DNA of 64,000 nt from Cyrtodaria siliqua. Taxonomy: Eukaryota > Mollusca > Bivalvia > Adapedonta > Hiatellidae. Position 1 is the stretch's first letter. Every line of letters begins with the position of its first letter. The notes under the pieces are model-generated. The model was not told the origin of the DNA. It saw nothing but the letters and a program-made list of their open reading frames with translations, and made no database searches. Location: contig JAWPHD010006766.1 of assembly GCA_037043455.1 (NCBI GenBank), forward strand, positions 1-64,000, in the 5' to 3' direction. Of this stretch, positions 32,690 to 44,949 are shown piece by piece. A program made the translations under genes and the position numbers.

Positions 32690-35600
32690 ATTTTATTAGA
32701 CGGAGAACTGAAGTTGAATGTAAAACTAAGAACTAGAGTCGAATGTAGAACGGAGAAGTAAAGTCGAATGGAGAATGGAGAATGGAGAATTGGAGTCGAA
32801 TGTAGAGCGGAGAACTAGAGTCGAATGTAGAGCAGAGAACTAGAGTCGAATGTAGAACGGAGATTTCAACTAGAATTTAGAACGGAGAACTGGAGTCGAA
32901 TGTAGAACGGAGAATTGGGTTCGAATGTAGAACGGAAAACTAGGTTCGAATGTAGAACGGAGAACTCAAGTCGAATGTAGAACGGAGAACTGGAGTCGAA
33001 TGTAGAACGGAGAACTAGGTTCGAATGTAGAACGGAGAACTCAAGTCGAATGTAGAACGGAGAACTCAAGTTGAATGTAGAACGGAAAACTGGAGTCGAA
33101 TGTAGAACGGAAGAATGGAGTCGAATGTAGAACGGAGAACTAGGTTCGAATAAAGAACGGAGAACTGGAGTCGAATGTAGAACGGAGAACTTGAGTCGAA
33201 TGTAGAACGGAGAACTCAAGTCGGATGTAGAACGGAGAACTCAAGTTGAATGTAAAACAGATAACTGGAGTCGAATGTAGAACGGAGAACTAGAGTCGAA
33301 TGTTGAAGGAAAACTGGATTCGAATATGGAACGGAGAACTGGAGTCGAATGTAGAACGGAGAAGTAAAGTCGAATGGAGAATGGAGAATGGAGAAGTGGA
33401 GTCGAATGTAGAGCGGAGAACTAGAGTCGAATGTAGAGCAGAGAACTAGAGTCGAATGTAGAAGGAGATTTCAACTAGAATTTAGAACGGAGAACTGGAG
33501 TCGAATGTAGAACGGAGAATTGGGTTCGAATGTAGAACTGAGAACTAGGTTCGAATGTAGAACGGAGAACTCAAGTCGAATGTAGAACGGAGAACTATGT
33601 TCGAATGTAGAACGGAGAACTCAAGTCGAATGTAGAGCGGAGAACTCAAGTTGAATGTAGAACGGAAAACTGGAGTCGAATGTAGAACGGAGAACTGGAG
33701 TCGAATGTAGAACGGAGAACTAGGTTCGAATGAAGAACGGAGAACTGGAGTCGAATGTAGAACGGAGAACTTGAGTCGAATGTAGAACGGAGAACTCAAG
33801 TCGGATGTAGAACGGAGAACTCAAGTTGAATGTAAAACAGATAACTGGAGTCGAATGTAGAACGGAGAACTAGAGTCGAATGTTGAAGGAGAACTGGATT
33901 CGAACATGGAACGGAGAACTGGAGTCGAATGTGGAACCGAGAACTTAAGCCGAATGTAGAACGGAGAACTAGGTTCAAATGTAGAACGTAGAAGTGGAGT
34001 CGAATGTAGAACGGAGAACTGGAGTCGAATGTAGAATGGAGAACTATGTTCAAATGTAGAACGGAGAACTGCAGTTGAAGGGAAAACTGGAGTCAAATGT
34101 AGAAAGGAGAACTGAAGTTAAATTTCGAACGGAGAAGTGCAGTTGAACGTAGAACGGAGAACTAAGTTTGAATGTAGAACGGAGAACTCAAGTCGAATGT
34201 AGAACGGAGAACTCAAGTTGAATGTAGAACGGAGAACTATTTTCGAATGTAGAATGGAAAACTGGAGTCGAATGTAGAACGGATAACTGCTGTTTAGTGT
34301 AGAACGAATAACTGAAGTTGAATGTAGAACGGAGAACTGGAGTCGAATATAGAACGATAAACTCAAGTCGAATTTAGAACGGAGAACTGGAGTCGAATGT
34401 AGAACGGAGAATTGGGTTCGAATGTAGAACGGAGAACTAGGTTCGAATGTAGAACGGAGAACTCAAGTCGAATGTAGAACGGAGAACTGGAGTCGGATGT
34501 AGAACGGAGAACTATGTTCGAATGTAGAACGGAGAACTCAAGTCGAATGTAGAACGGAGAACTCAAGTTGAATGTAGAACGGAAAACTGGAGTCGAATGT
34601 AGAACGGAGAACTGAAGTCGAATGTAGAACGGAGAACTAGGTTCGAATGAAGAACGGAGAACTGGAGTCGAATGTAGAACGGAGAACTTGAGTCGAATGT
34701 AGAACGGAGAACTCAAGTCGGATGTAGAACGGAGAACTCAAGTTGAATGTAAAACGGATAACTGGAGTCGAATGTAGAACGGAGAACTAGAGTCGAATGT
34801 TGAAGGAGAACTGGATTCGAATATGGAACGGAGAACTGGAGTCGAATGTGGAACGGAGAACTTAAGCCGAATGTAGAACGGAGAACTAGGTCCAAATGTA
34901 GAACGTAGAACTGGAGTCGAATGTAGAACGGAGAACTGGAGTCGAATGTAGAATGGAGAACTACGTTCAAATGTAGAACGGAGAACTGCAGTTGAATGGA
35001 AAACTGGAGTCAAATGTAGAAAGGAGAACTGAAGTTAAATTTCGAACGGAGAAGTGCAGTTGAACGTAGAACGGAGAACTAAGTTTGAATGTAGAACGGA
35101 GAACTCAAGTCGAATGTAGAACGGAGAACTCAAGTTGAATGTAGAACGGAGAACTATTTTCGAATGTAGAATGGAAAACCGGAGTCGAATGTAGAACGGA
35201 TAACTGCTGTTTAGTGTAGAACGAATAACTGAAGTTGAATGTAGAACGGAGAACTGGAGTCGAATATAGAACGGAAAACTCAAGTCGAATGTAGAACGGA
35301 GAACTGGAGTCGAATGTAGAACGGAGAACTAGGTTTGAATGTAGAACGGAGAACTGCAGTTGAATGTAGAACGGAGAACTCAAGTTGAATGTAGAACGGA
35401 GAACTGGAGTCGAATGTAGAACGAAGAACTCAAGTCGAATGTAGAACGGAGAACTGGGTTCGAATGTAGAACGGAGAATTGGAGTCGAATGTAGAACGGA
35501 GAACTGGGTTCGAATGTAAAACGGAGAACTAGGTTTGAATGTTGAACGGAGAACTAGGTTCGAATGCAGAACGGAGAACTGCAGTTGAATGTAGAACGGA

Positions 35601-36085
35601 GAACTCAAGTTGAATGTAGAACGGAGAACTGGAGTCGAATGTAGAACGAAGAACTCAAGTCGAATGTAGAACGGAGAACTGGGTTCGAATGTAGAACGGA
35701 GAATTGGAGTCGAATGTAGAACGGAGAACTGGGTTCGAATGTAGAACGGAGAACTCAAGTTGAATGTAGAACGGAGAACTGGAGTCGAATGTAGAGCGGA
35801 GAACTCAAGTCAAATGTAGAACGGAGAACTCAAGTTGAATGTAGAACGGAGAGCTCAATTTGAATGTAGAACGGAGAACTGGAGTCGAATGTAGAACGGA
35901 GAACTCAATTGGAATGTAGAAAGAAGAACTGGAGTCGAATGTAGAACGGAGGATTCAATGTGAATGTAGAACGGAGAACTGCGTTCGAATGTAGAACGGA
36001 GAACTAGGTTCGAATGTAGAACGGAGAACTGCAGTTGAACGTAGAACGATAAACTAAGTTTGAATGTAGAACGGAGAATGTAGAA
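32690..36085 (+). repeat. 25-bp satellite with higher-order repeats
   Basis: About 135 units of GTAGAACGGAGAACTGGAGT plus CGAAT. The variable centre reads GGAGTCG, CAAGTCG, AGGTTCG, CAAGTTG or GCAGTTG. Blocks recur: 33450-34366 and 34367-35283 are near-identical with a 917-base period, 32757-33360 recurs from 33362, and a 225-base (9-unit) block is duplicated within 35285-35758. Because 25 is not a multiple of 3 and no minus-frame unit has a stop, frames of 82-217 codons (repeating SSPFYIRLEFSVLHST) appear on the minus strand. They are not genes. The array ends at TAGAACGCAGATCCAACTTC (36082-36101). Confidence 0.95.
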
Positions 36086-38690
36086 CGCAGATCCAACTTC
36101 ACACACATGCAATTACGTATACTTCATAAGCATTGTAATAACAACTATTTAAATCTTTATTGATTCATACTGAATTATGCTATAAGGCAAATTTAAATTC
36201 AGTGTGTTTATTTCTCTATATTTTTACTATTACATTATACTTTTAGATATTTGTTTTTCTGTCAATTCGAATCAAGATTTTTAGTATGTATTGTTTGTAC
36301 TTCTGTATTGTTAATTTGGTTTACGTGTCGAATAGTTACACAACACATTAATATCCATAGGTTATTGCATAACCTTATCCACACTCGGTAGTTAAGTAAA
36401 GAATGCCTTTGTTAAGAGTGTTGGAGTGTTCTTAAATTCTGGTCAATAGCGTCACTTAAAATAAAAAAGTTAAGTCACGGTATTCCATTCCAGTTGGTCG
36501 GGTATTTGTAATTTCCTACCCAACCAAGTCAAGAATCACTTAAGGCTCTGCATTGGAAGCAGGGCGACTTACAAAGTTAAACACGGATTTTAAAAAAAAG
36601 TAAAATAAAGGATTTTATTAGTTCACGGTAAGCGTATATTAAATCGATGTTCATATAATAATGTATGTACTGGAATATACTTTAAGCAAGAATATTTCTT
36701 TCCTTAAATCAGTACATTAATATGACTTATAAGTTCACTGTATAGCGAAATAAAATCGGTTAAATTAGAAGAACATGTAATTAACATGCACATTTGATAC
36801 TAAGAGTAGTGAAATCATAAGAACATGTTTTATTTGTATAAAAGTTAACATGAATTTAAATTATTTGAGATAATGTTCTTGCGCTTTAACAATATCATAT
36901 GATAATACTTTACTTAAACTGACTGACACGTACAGTACGAGCAAGGATTTGTTAACGGAAACACACAATAGATTTAAGTCGATATAATAAAACGTGCATA
37001 TTATGTTAAAACAAGAAAAGTATAACGCATGCGTTATATGTAGACGATTTTTAATAATGGGTTAGTTTGTGGAGGCTTTGTTCAAGTCACATACCTGTAG
37101 TCGTCGATATGGAGATGACAGGAAGGTAAAGTGAAGAATTAAAAGATACTGTATGAATACAGATAAGTTTTTATTTAGTCTTAGGTATACATTAGTATAC
37201 ATGTAAAAGCGAACATATTCAAGTGTTTTTAATTAAACGATTTACACCTGAGCTATTACAAAGGGAATTCCAGTGACCATGCTACAATATTATATAAAAG
37301 TCATATTTACTTAAATTTTACAAGTGATTATCAGTTGGGCCCTATTTATGTTCATGTTTTAGTTGTATTCAGGCTCATAACCGCTTCGGAGTTGCCGTTG
37401 GGCAATCAACTTTGCATTTTAAATGAATTACAAGTGATCTTACAGAAAATATTTAATTTCTTAACTTCTTTACTTCATTATAATACTCAAAACGTCTAGG
37501 GTAAAATTAAAATAGATGCCGAAATGGTTTGATGCCGAAACGTCGAGGTGCCGATTCGTCTAGGTGTCGAAATGGTATGGTGCCGAAACGTCCTGAATAG
37601 ATCTTGATCACACAGACGCAAAAACTTGAGAATTGTCTGCATTTATTAATAAGCATTTTTCATGTACTGATCACTGGGACCCTGCAATAAATTTTGTCTA
37701 GATAATGCTGACCACTTACTTACCACGCATTATCTTTGTACAAAAACCCGCAAGGACGGATGCACTGGGCTACATAGAGACGCACGGTCAACAAACTATT
37801 ATTCATTTCACCAAGGTTTACATATTAAGCAAAAACATAGACAATGCCTGTCTCTTGCATTATCGATCGTGAAACTACTATTCATTTAACAAAGAACCGG
37901 ATCGTACGAAAGCGAAACGATAGGAACGTGTTAGATGGATAGTAAAGCATATAAATAGTAAACAAGTGAAATCACTGGAAATATGTCCTTTGTTTCATAA
38001 CTTTTTCTGAGAAAACAAAATAGAAAAAGAAATGAAAAGGAGATTTTTACACTTTAAAGCGAACATGTTTAAATTTTAAACTTGTAACAATATTTCTTCT
38101 ACATAATACGTTTTTTTTAAATACTAGTACACAGTTTTATGGTTGTACATGTTTGTAACATGTTTGATTAGATATTTTCCCTATAATATTATTTTGCCAG
38201 GGAACACATATTTTGTTTAATATTATACTATTTACATGTAAACAATTCACTATAGTTCACATAGAGTTCGAATTTGCCTACTAATTAAAGTTTTTCATAA
38301 TGATGTCGATAAAAATACTGAGTTTCTTGAGTATAATCGGATGTTTAACAGTCATTAAGTTTTCAAATTTTATAGCATTTAGGTGTCTAAAATAGTACGG
38401 TTTTATATATTTGGTTCTTTGTTCCATATATTTGGTTCTATGTTCCTTGAATTGGTTACAAACTAATCAATAATAAAATGATGTTCGCAATACATACACC
38501 GTCTTTCATAGGTATACTTTGCCAACTTCCGATTTCTATTGGAAGCCTATGGTTTTGTGAGCGGAACATACAAAAGCGTTTACAAAGTAAGGGAGGCAAT
38601 AATGAGATATACGGGCTTTGTTCAAAAGTGTTTTTAAACATTATATAAATAGTATTCGATGATGAAATATTAACAGTCGATGACCATTTT
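36086..38690. other. Intergenic stretch without a recognisable gene
   Basis: AT-rich sequence between the satellite and the 175-bp repeat. At 37517-37596 a short repeat of GATGCCGAAATGGT / GTGCCGAAACGTC words occurs four times. The remaining 60-70-codon frames have no features. I see no promoter, tRNA or exon. Confidence 0.5.
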
Positions 38691-40330
38691 TGTCTCGCCC
38701 TTCCGAAGAAAAAAGCGAGACATAGGTATCATTTTTCCGGCGGCGCCGAAGGCAAAGGCGACGGCGCCGTCCACACTTGGTTAACGCTTTTTGGAAGGTA
38801 TATATCTCCAATACCGTCAAAGGTATTGCTTTGAAACTTTGTATGAACATTCACTGGGATAACCACTTACAATTTTACTAAGCCCCACCCCACCAATGAC
38901 CTTGACTTTAAAGACAACAGAACTTAGTCAAATTTTCTTGGTTAACGTTTTTCGCTAAAGTTTTTTGGAAGGTATATATCTCCAATACCGGCAAGGGTTT
39001 TGCTTTGAAACTTTGTATGAACATTCACTGGGATAACCACTTACAATTTTACTAAGCCCCATCCCACCAATGACCTTGACTTTAAAGACAACAGAATTTA
39101 GTCAAATTTTCTTGGTTAACGTTTTTCGCTAAAGTTTTTTGGAAGGTATATATCTCCAATACCGGCAAGGGTTTTGCTTTGAAACTTTGTATGAACATTC
39201 ACTGGGGTAACCCTTACACTTTCACTAAGTCCCACCCCACCAATATATTGACCTTGACTTTAAAGACAACAGAACTTAGTCAACTTTTCTTGGTTAAAGT
39301 TTTTAGTTAAAGTTTTTTGGAAGGTATATATCTCCAATACCGTTTAAGGCAGTGCATTGAAACTTTATATGAACATTCACTGGGGTTACCTCTTACACTT
39401 TCACTAAGCCCCAACCCACCAATGACCTTCATCTTAACTTTAAAGACAACAGAACTTAATCAAATTGTCTTGGTTAACGTTTTTGGTTAAAGTTTTTTTG
39501 GAAGGTATATATCTCCAATACCGGCAAAGGTATTGCTTTGAAACTTTGCTTGAACATTCACTGGGGTAACCCTTAGGCTAAGCCACACCCCACCAATGAC
39601 CTTCACCTTGACTTTATAGACAATAGAACTTAGTCAAATTGTCTTGGTTAAAGTTTTTGGTTAAAGTTCTTTGGAAGGTATATATCTCCAATACCGGCAA
39701 AGGTATTGCTTTTAAACTTTGCTTGAACATTCACTGGGGTAACCCTTAGGCTAAGCCACACCCCACCAATGACCTTCACCTTGACTTTATAGACAATAGA
39801 ACTTAGTCAAATTGTCTTGGTTAAAGTTTTTGGTTAAAGTTCTTTGGAAGGTATATATCTCCAATACCGTCAAAGGTATTGCTTTGAAACTTTGTGTGAA
39901 CAATCACTGCGGTAACCTTTACACTTTCACGAAGCCCAATCCCACCAATGACCTTGACCTTGACTTTAAATACAACAGAACTTAGTCAAATTTTCTTGCT
40001 TAGAGTATTTGGTTAAAGTCTTTTGGAAGGTATATATCTCCAATACCATCAATGGCATTGCTTTGAAAATGTGTATGAACATTCATTGGGGTGCCCTTAC
40101 CTTTTCACTAAGCTCCACCCCACCAATGACCTTGAATTTAAAGACAACAGAACTTAGTCAAGTTTTTCTTAGTTTCACTTTTTTGGAAGGCATATATCTC
40201 CAATACTGTCAAAGGTATTACTTTGAAACTGTGTTTGAACATTCACTAGCGTAACCCCTTACCATTTCGCTAAGCTCCACCCCACCAATGACCTTGACCT
40301 TGACTTTATAGACAAAAGAACTATAAACTA
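38690..40330 (+). repeat. ~175-bp tandem repeat headed by a GTCTCGCC hairpin
   Basis: TTTTTGTCTCGCCCTTCCGA pairs with AAAAAAGCGAGACATAGG at 38688-38727. About nine units of ~175 bases follow, each with GGAAGGTATATATCTCCAAT, TTGCTTTGAAACTTTGTATG, AACATTCACTGGGGTAACCC, CCACCCCACCAATGACCTTG and GACAACAGAACTTAGTCAAA. Unit starts lie near 38795, 38971, 39142, 39317, 39502, 39675, 39847, 40026 and 40190. The same GTCTCGCC hairpin occurs at 58240-58360. The family is familiar from bivalve genomes as a dispersed repeat; its class is unclear to me. Confidence 0.88.
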
Positions 40331-40489
40331 TTCATCTTGTATTTAAAATGTACTCACTTCTGTTTTATATACTTTATTTCAAACTATGTCCTTTAATTTA
40401 TTATTTTATCCTTGTTTATTTTTTTATTTTTATCGCACTAAATAAAATAAAAATGTAAAGATAAATATAATATACAACCTACGATCCCA

Positions 40490-40580
40490 ACATTTTTTGT
40501 ATGGTGTTTTACGTCATTTTCAAAACATATAACGTTATATATGACGGTCGATTTTTTTGTGGTGGAGGCAGACCACCAAA
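40490..40580 (-). repeat. Dispersed repeat with GGTGGTCTGCCTCCACCAC, also at 58600
   Basis: On the minus strand the block TGGTGGTCTGCCTCCACCAC, an A-rich spacer, ATCGACCGTCAT and later AATGACGTAAAAC matches 58603-58680 (+). Both copies lie close to a GTCTCGCC repeat, so the two blocks may be parts of one mobile unit. Confidence 0.6.
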
Positions 40581-40584
40581 TTTT

Positions 40585-42898
40585 CCTGGCTATAACCAGT
40601 ACTGATAAAAGATAATTCTGGAGTTATATGGGTTAAACTTTGTAAAGATTTTTTCAACCTTGACAATAATATATGTATGTGTTTTATATATATACCTCCC
40701 CGTAATTCAGTATACTTTAATATAAACGAAACAGGTTTTTTCGAGCTGTTAGAGCAAGGAATCCACAAACATTTTAAAGTAGGGAATATTGCAATTTTAG
40801 GCGATCTAAATGCACGATACGGCACCAAAGTGACATAAATTATAACACAGAACGATTAAGCACTTTTATTCCTGTCATTGACGGCATTGATGAGACTGAG
40901 TTGATTGTTTATATGCCAGATAGATCTAGTATTGACAAAATATGTAATTCATCTGGTCAACAATTACTTGATATATGTCAAAGCAGCGATATATGTATTG
41001 TTAACGGTCGTAAATGCGACGATGCCGGTGTTGGTAATATAACCTTTATGTCAGTGAATGGCGAAAGCCTAATCGATTACGTCTTAATGTCTAGCGAATT
41101 GTTCGATATTATAAATGATTTTATTGTACATGATGTTTACAGTTTTTCTTCTCATGCACCAATACAAGTAAATTTACAAGTTAATATGTTACTGCCTGAT
41201 ATCAGTAATGATAACTTCAATACTCAAAGTAAAATACGATGGGATGATGTTAAAAAAGAACAGTATATTGATAGATTACAAATTAATGAAGAAACATTTG
41301 AAGATATTGTGAACAAAGTCATTTCGTCCGAAATTAATGTTAACGAAGGTATAAATACATTTGCAAACACCCTGTATAATTGTTCGCATACTGTATTTGG
41401 AGTGTTAAACACACAAGGACATGTCTCAGCTAAACAATTTAAAAGTCCGTGGTACACGCCTGAGTGCCAGCGTTCGATTATATCACTTAAACGTAGAAAA
41501 GGTGGTGGTATTAATTTACTAATACCCGAAATGTTTCTTGATGGTTTTGATATATTATCACCTGTAATATGTAAACTGTTTAAATTCTTGTTTGAACATT
41601 ATATCCCGAAATGTGGAATTATGGCATTATCGTACCCATCCCAAAAAGTGGTAATATTGATGATGCGAATAATTATCGTGCTATTACTTTGACTAGCATA
41701 TTCTCTAAATTATTTTCTATACTACTTGATAGTAGATTAAGACAATGGGCTGAGAGCAACAATTTACTAACAGATTTTCAGTTTGGTTTCAAAAATAAAA
41801 AAAGTACAATCGATTGTGTTTTTATCTTGATGAATTTAATCAATAAAACGTTAAAGCTTGATAAGAAAATATTATATTGCGCCTTTGTAGATTTTCGCAA
41901 GGCCTTTGACTTAGTATATAGGGATGGAATGTGGCTAAAACTTATTAGATATGGAGTTTCAACTAAAATGATTAAGATGTTGAGAGCTATTTACACAAAT
42001 GTTAAGGCTTGTGTTAAAGTTAACGGTACACTAAGTGAGTGTTTTGACAGTTATATGGGTGTAAAACAAGGAGAACCTTTATCTCCTTTATTGTTTACCT
42101 TTTTCATTAATGACATGTATGATGTATTGCATAATGGAACGTTTGACTCGATAACAATTGATGAAATGCAAATATTTCTATTATTGTTTGCTGATGACAC
42201 TGTTTTGTTTTCATATACAAAAGAAGGTTTGCAGAGTTTACTTGATAAGATGTGTGTATATTGCAATAAGTGAGGTATTGTTGTAAATAGTGATAAAACA
42301 GTTGTAATGACATTTAAAAATGGTACGAGAATTGAAAATGTAGACATATTTTATAATGATAGCAAATTAAAAAATGTAAAGACGTTTACTTATCGTCTGC
42401 AAATTGTTTATTTTATCAGACCCAAAAAGTCTTATCCCAAAAATCCATGAAAGCGTTGTTTTCACTTAATTCATTATTTGAGGCTGTGCCACTAAATGAT
42501 TTCGATACCATGGTAGCACCAATGTTACATTATGGTTCTGAAATATGGGGGTTTCATGCTGCACCAGATATAGAACGTGTGCACATTAAATTTTAAAACA
42601 AGTTCTTGGTGTACGAGCTCAAACTACTAACAATTCTGTTTATGGCGAACTGGGAAGATTTCCTTTAGCCGTAATTAGAAAAATGGGAATTATAAAATAC
42701 CGGTTTAAGATAATGAAATCAACGGAATCATTAAAGCATAAAGTTTTTTATGTTGATATTGGTGTGGATGGTACCGTCATAAACGAAAATTCATGGGCGT
42801 TTCAATTAAAAACCCTTTTAGATAGTCTGGTATTTGGCTACATATGGAATAACAGTACGGTATCAAATTATAAACATTCATCCATTCATGAGTTATAA
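40585..42898 (+). mobile_element. LINE B, 5'-truncated, endonuclease and RT, internal deletion
   Basis: Endonuclease text appears first: SGVIWVKLCKDFF near 40620, IYIPPRNSVYF near 40690, AILGDLNARYGTK near 40794, then IDYVLMSSELF and FSSHAPIQVNL up to 41175. After FKSPWYTPECQRSIISLKRR (41440-41500) about 150 residues expected before the RT are missing; the text jumps to LLIPEMFLDGFDILSPVICK. A frameshift near 41610 leads into the open RT piece 41611-42273, with YRAITLTSIFSKLFS, FVDFRKAFDLVYR, GVKQGEPLSPLLFT and LLLFADDTVLF. A stop at 42271 and shifts follow; the thumb (APMLHYGSEIWGF, VYGELGRFPL) ends near 42898. Confidence 0.85.
41611..42273 (+). pseudogene. LINE B reverse transcriptase, longest open piece
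   Basis: This 220-codon piece keeps the catalytic landmarks of a non-LTR RT: AFVDFRKAFD (first Asp), QGEPLSPLLF, and FADD. It is closed by a TGA at 42271-42273, right after DKMCVYCNK. The family would continue into a VNSDKTVVMTF segment, which is found in the same frame after the stop (42286 onward). A single nonsense mutation therefore interrupts an otherwise well-kept RT core. Confidence 0.8.
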
Positions 42899-42959
42899 TT
42901 AAAATATATACCCCTACAGAATATAAACACACATAAATAGCATAGCGATAAACACATTC

Positions 42960-43625
42960 ACAAAACAAACACACACAACCGCATTGTATTATAATTAAAA
43001 GTATGCGATTATTACAACAATTAAGTCAGATCCTATCTGGCAAACACTGTATCATTCCTTACCTTAATACTTTTATAAATATATTCACCAATATTTTTTA
43101 TATCCCGCGTGTTTGTCGATTGCAAAAGTTCAACAGCTTTAAACATGCTTTTCCTTTTATAGTAGTATGGTTTGATTAATGCAACTCGAATATCATTATA
43201 TAATGAACATTCAAAAACGAAATGAAACTCGTCTTCAACACAATTACAAAGTTTACATTTACGATTTTCTCTCGGAGTTATTTGTGGTTTTGACCATCTG
43301 CCTGCTTCTATTTGTAACCGGTGAGATGATACTCGTAATTTGGAAAGAGCAATTCTGAATTTTTTTATGTTAATAATATCCAAATATTTTTGAAATTCAA
43401 ACGATGAAAATTCTTTATAAAAAGAAGCTCTACTAGACTCATTTAGTCTACTGTTCCAGTTTTGAACAAAATTATCGGTTAGTCTTTGTTTTAATACATT
43501 TAGGAAGAGTACTTTATTTCCTACACCTTGTAATGTCCACACCTCGAAAAAAAAAATGCGCTAGATCATTTTTAATTAAAGAGGCCCAATTTTTATGTTT
43601 AGCAATATCGTGATTTTATCAATTA
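42960..43625 (-). mobile_element. LINE C, C-terminal fragment on the minus strand
   Basis: Reading from about 43615 down to 43033: KNWASLIKNDLAHF, a short shift, WTLQGVGNKVLFLNVLKQRL, RVSSHRLQIEAGRWSKP, CKLCNCVEDEFHFVFEC and the end IKVRNDTVFAR. The Cys/His motif is the one also seen in LINEs A and D. LINE C lies tail to tail with LINE B and ends in a 3' UTR with CACACAC near 42950-42980. Its 5' part is missing. Confidence 0.8.
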
Positions 43626-43811
43626 TCGAGGTGTACTTTTAATTGGCTCAAATCTCGGGTGGATATTTGAAAAATAACTCAGTGTTTTATTTTATTATAA
43701 GCTGGAGCACGTCGACGTCCCCACGGTGACACGAGAGAATCCTTACAGTGACAAGACCTTCGTTTTACGCAGATAGCTTGTAACGGAACTGAGCTTGTTA
43801 CGGAACTGAGC
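43626..43811 (+). promoter_or_regulatory. 5' flank of nucleotidase copy 2 with an 18-base direct repeat at the start codon
   Basis: The segment before the ATG becomes richer in GC. Two consecutive units, TTGTAACGGAACTGAGC and TTGTTACGGAACTGAGC, end directly at 43811. The first is followed by TTG, the second by the ATG start codon. No TATA box is obvious; a TATTTTATTATAAGC stretch at 43688-43702 is a weak candidate. The transcription start cannot be set from sequence. Confidence 0.35.
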
Positions 43812-44171
43812 ATGTTTTCCGCGTGTAGCATTTCGTTGTGCCACCAGTCGTTAATTACGTGCCTAATTATAAGTGCCATCTACCCAATTGTGGATGGGTA
43901 CAATTTAACATTGGTACATACAAACGATATTCATGCACATTTTGAGCAATTCAGCAAATTCGGCAGCAACTGCGTCGTGGAAGATGCGCAGGCAGGAAAA
44001 TGTTACGGCGGCGTTTCCCGCAGAATGACCAAACTAAAGGAGATTCGAGCCAGTCGTCCAAATGTAGTTTTCCTGGATGCAGGTGACGAGTTTTTGGGCA
44101 CCCTCTGGTTCAATTACTACAAAGGCATGGCGGCATCATTCTTCATGGCAAAACTTGGATATGATGTAACG
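43812..44171 (+). CDS. Ecto-5'-nucleotidase copy 2, exon 1 (signal peptide and metal site)
   Basis: These 120 codons begin the second CD73-type gene, whose product would hydrolyse extracellular 5'-AMP to adenosine at the cell surface. Residues 1-29 form a signal peptide with core LITCLIISAIYPIVDG. YNLTLVHTNDIHAHFEQF at 30-47 holds the first metal ligands (D39, H41 of NDIHAH). FLDAGDEFLGTLWF at 88-100 holds the bridging Asp of the metallophosphoesterase fold. CYGGVSRRMTKLKEIR at 64-79 is typical of the family. The donor is GTAAGG in phase 0 after YDVT. This start is chosen because no in-frame exon lies upstream and the signal peptide follows directly. The next exon is 13.6 kb away. Confidence 0.92.
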
Positions 44172-44304
44172 GTAAGGATATTTCTTTTAAGATATAAACT
44201 AAACTGCTGATTTCAAAAATAATTTTTTATCGTTATACCAATCCTTTCTTTTCCTTTGGTTTGAGAGGATGAACCTGCCAAAATGTCAGCATAGCATGAT
44301 AAGC

Positions 44305-44806
44305 AAGCCGGGCTAGTGTGTGATCTGATATTCTATGCAGTGTATTCTATACTGGTCAAACAGAGGGGTTTTGTGTAGTTCTTACACGGTGTTTACACGG
44401 GGTGTAATTGGGGAGACTGTGTAGTCCTTTAAACAAAGGAAGGTCAAACTCGGGTTAACACATGATGTGTTGGGGAAGATTCACTTCCTTATAAGGGGCT
44501 TGTGTTTACACATGTGGAGGGGGTTGGTGTTACACACTGTAGTTGTATAAAAGTTGTGGCTCAGAGATATTAGTGTTGTAATTTTTGGTTAAACACTGTG
44601 TAATGCACATGTGTTAACACAAGCCCCTTATAAGGAAGTGAATCTTCCCCCAACACATCATGTGTTAACCCCAGTTTGACCTTCCTTTGTTTAAAGGACT
44701 ACACCGTCTCCCCGTGTAAACACCGTGTAAGAAATACACAAAACCCTCTGTGTAACCAGTATAGAATACACTGCATAGAATATCAGATCACACACTAGCC
44801 CGGCTT
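44305..44806. mobile_element. Fold-back element: ~200-bp inverted arms, ~90-bp loop
   Basis: The left arm (44305-44517) begins AAGCCGGGCTAGTGTGTGAT; the right arm (44606-44806) is its reverse complement and ends ATCACACACTAGCCCGGCTT. The arms match at roughly 95 percent by eye, apart from a ~12-base extra block (GTGTAATTGGGG) in the left arm near 44400. The loop runs 44518-44605. No coding frame exists. Sitting in intron 1 of nucleotidase copy 2, the pre-mRNA would contain a long hairpin. Target duplications are not clear. Confidence 0.9.
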
Positions 44807-44949
44807 GTGTTACACTCTGTATGCAAGGTTATATGGAACTTTCAATACTTTCACACAAATATTGCATAAAAGTATATTCATATAATACATCTATAAAATG
44901 TAATATTACCAAAACACAACAATGCATATATACAATTACACAAATAGAT

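Noticed and set aside
32866..36112. Many minus-strand open frames of 82-217 codons with SSPFYIRLEFSVLHS repeats
   Set aside because: The 25-bp satellite has no stop in any minus frame. The frames overlap one another in different phases, as satellites do, and no conserved start or end exists.
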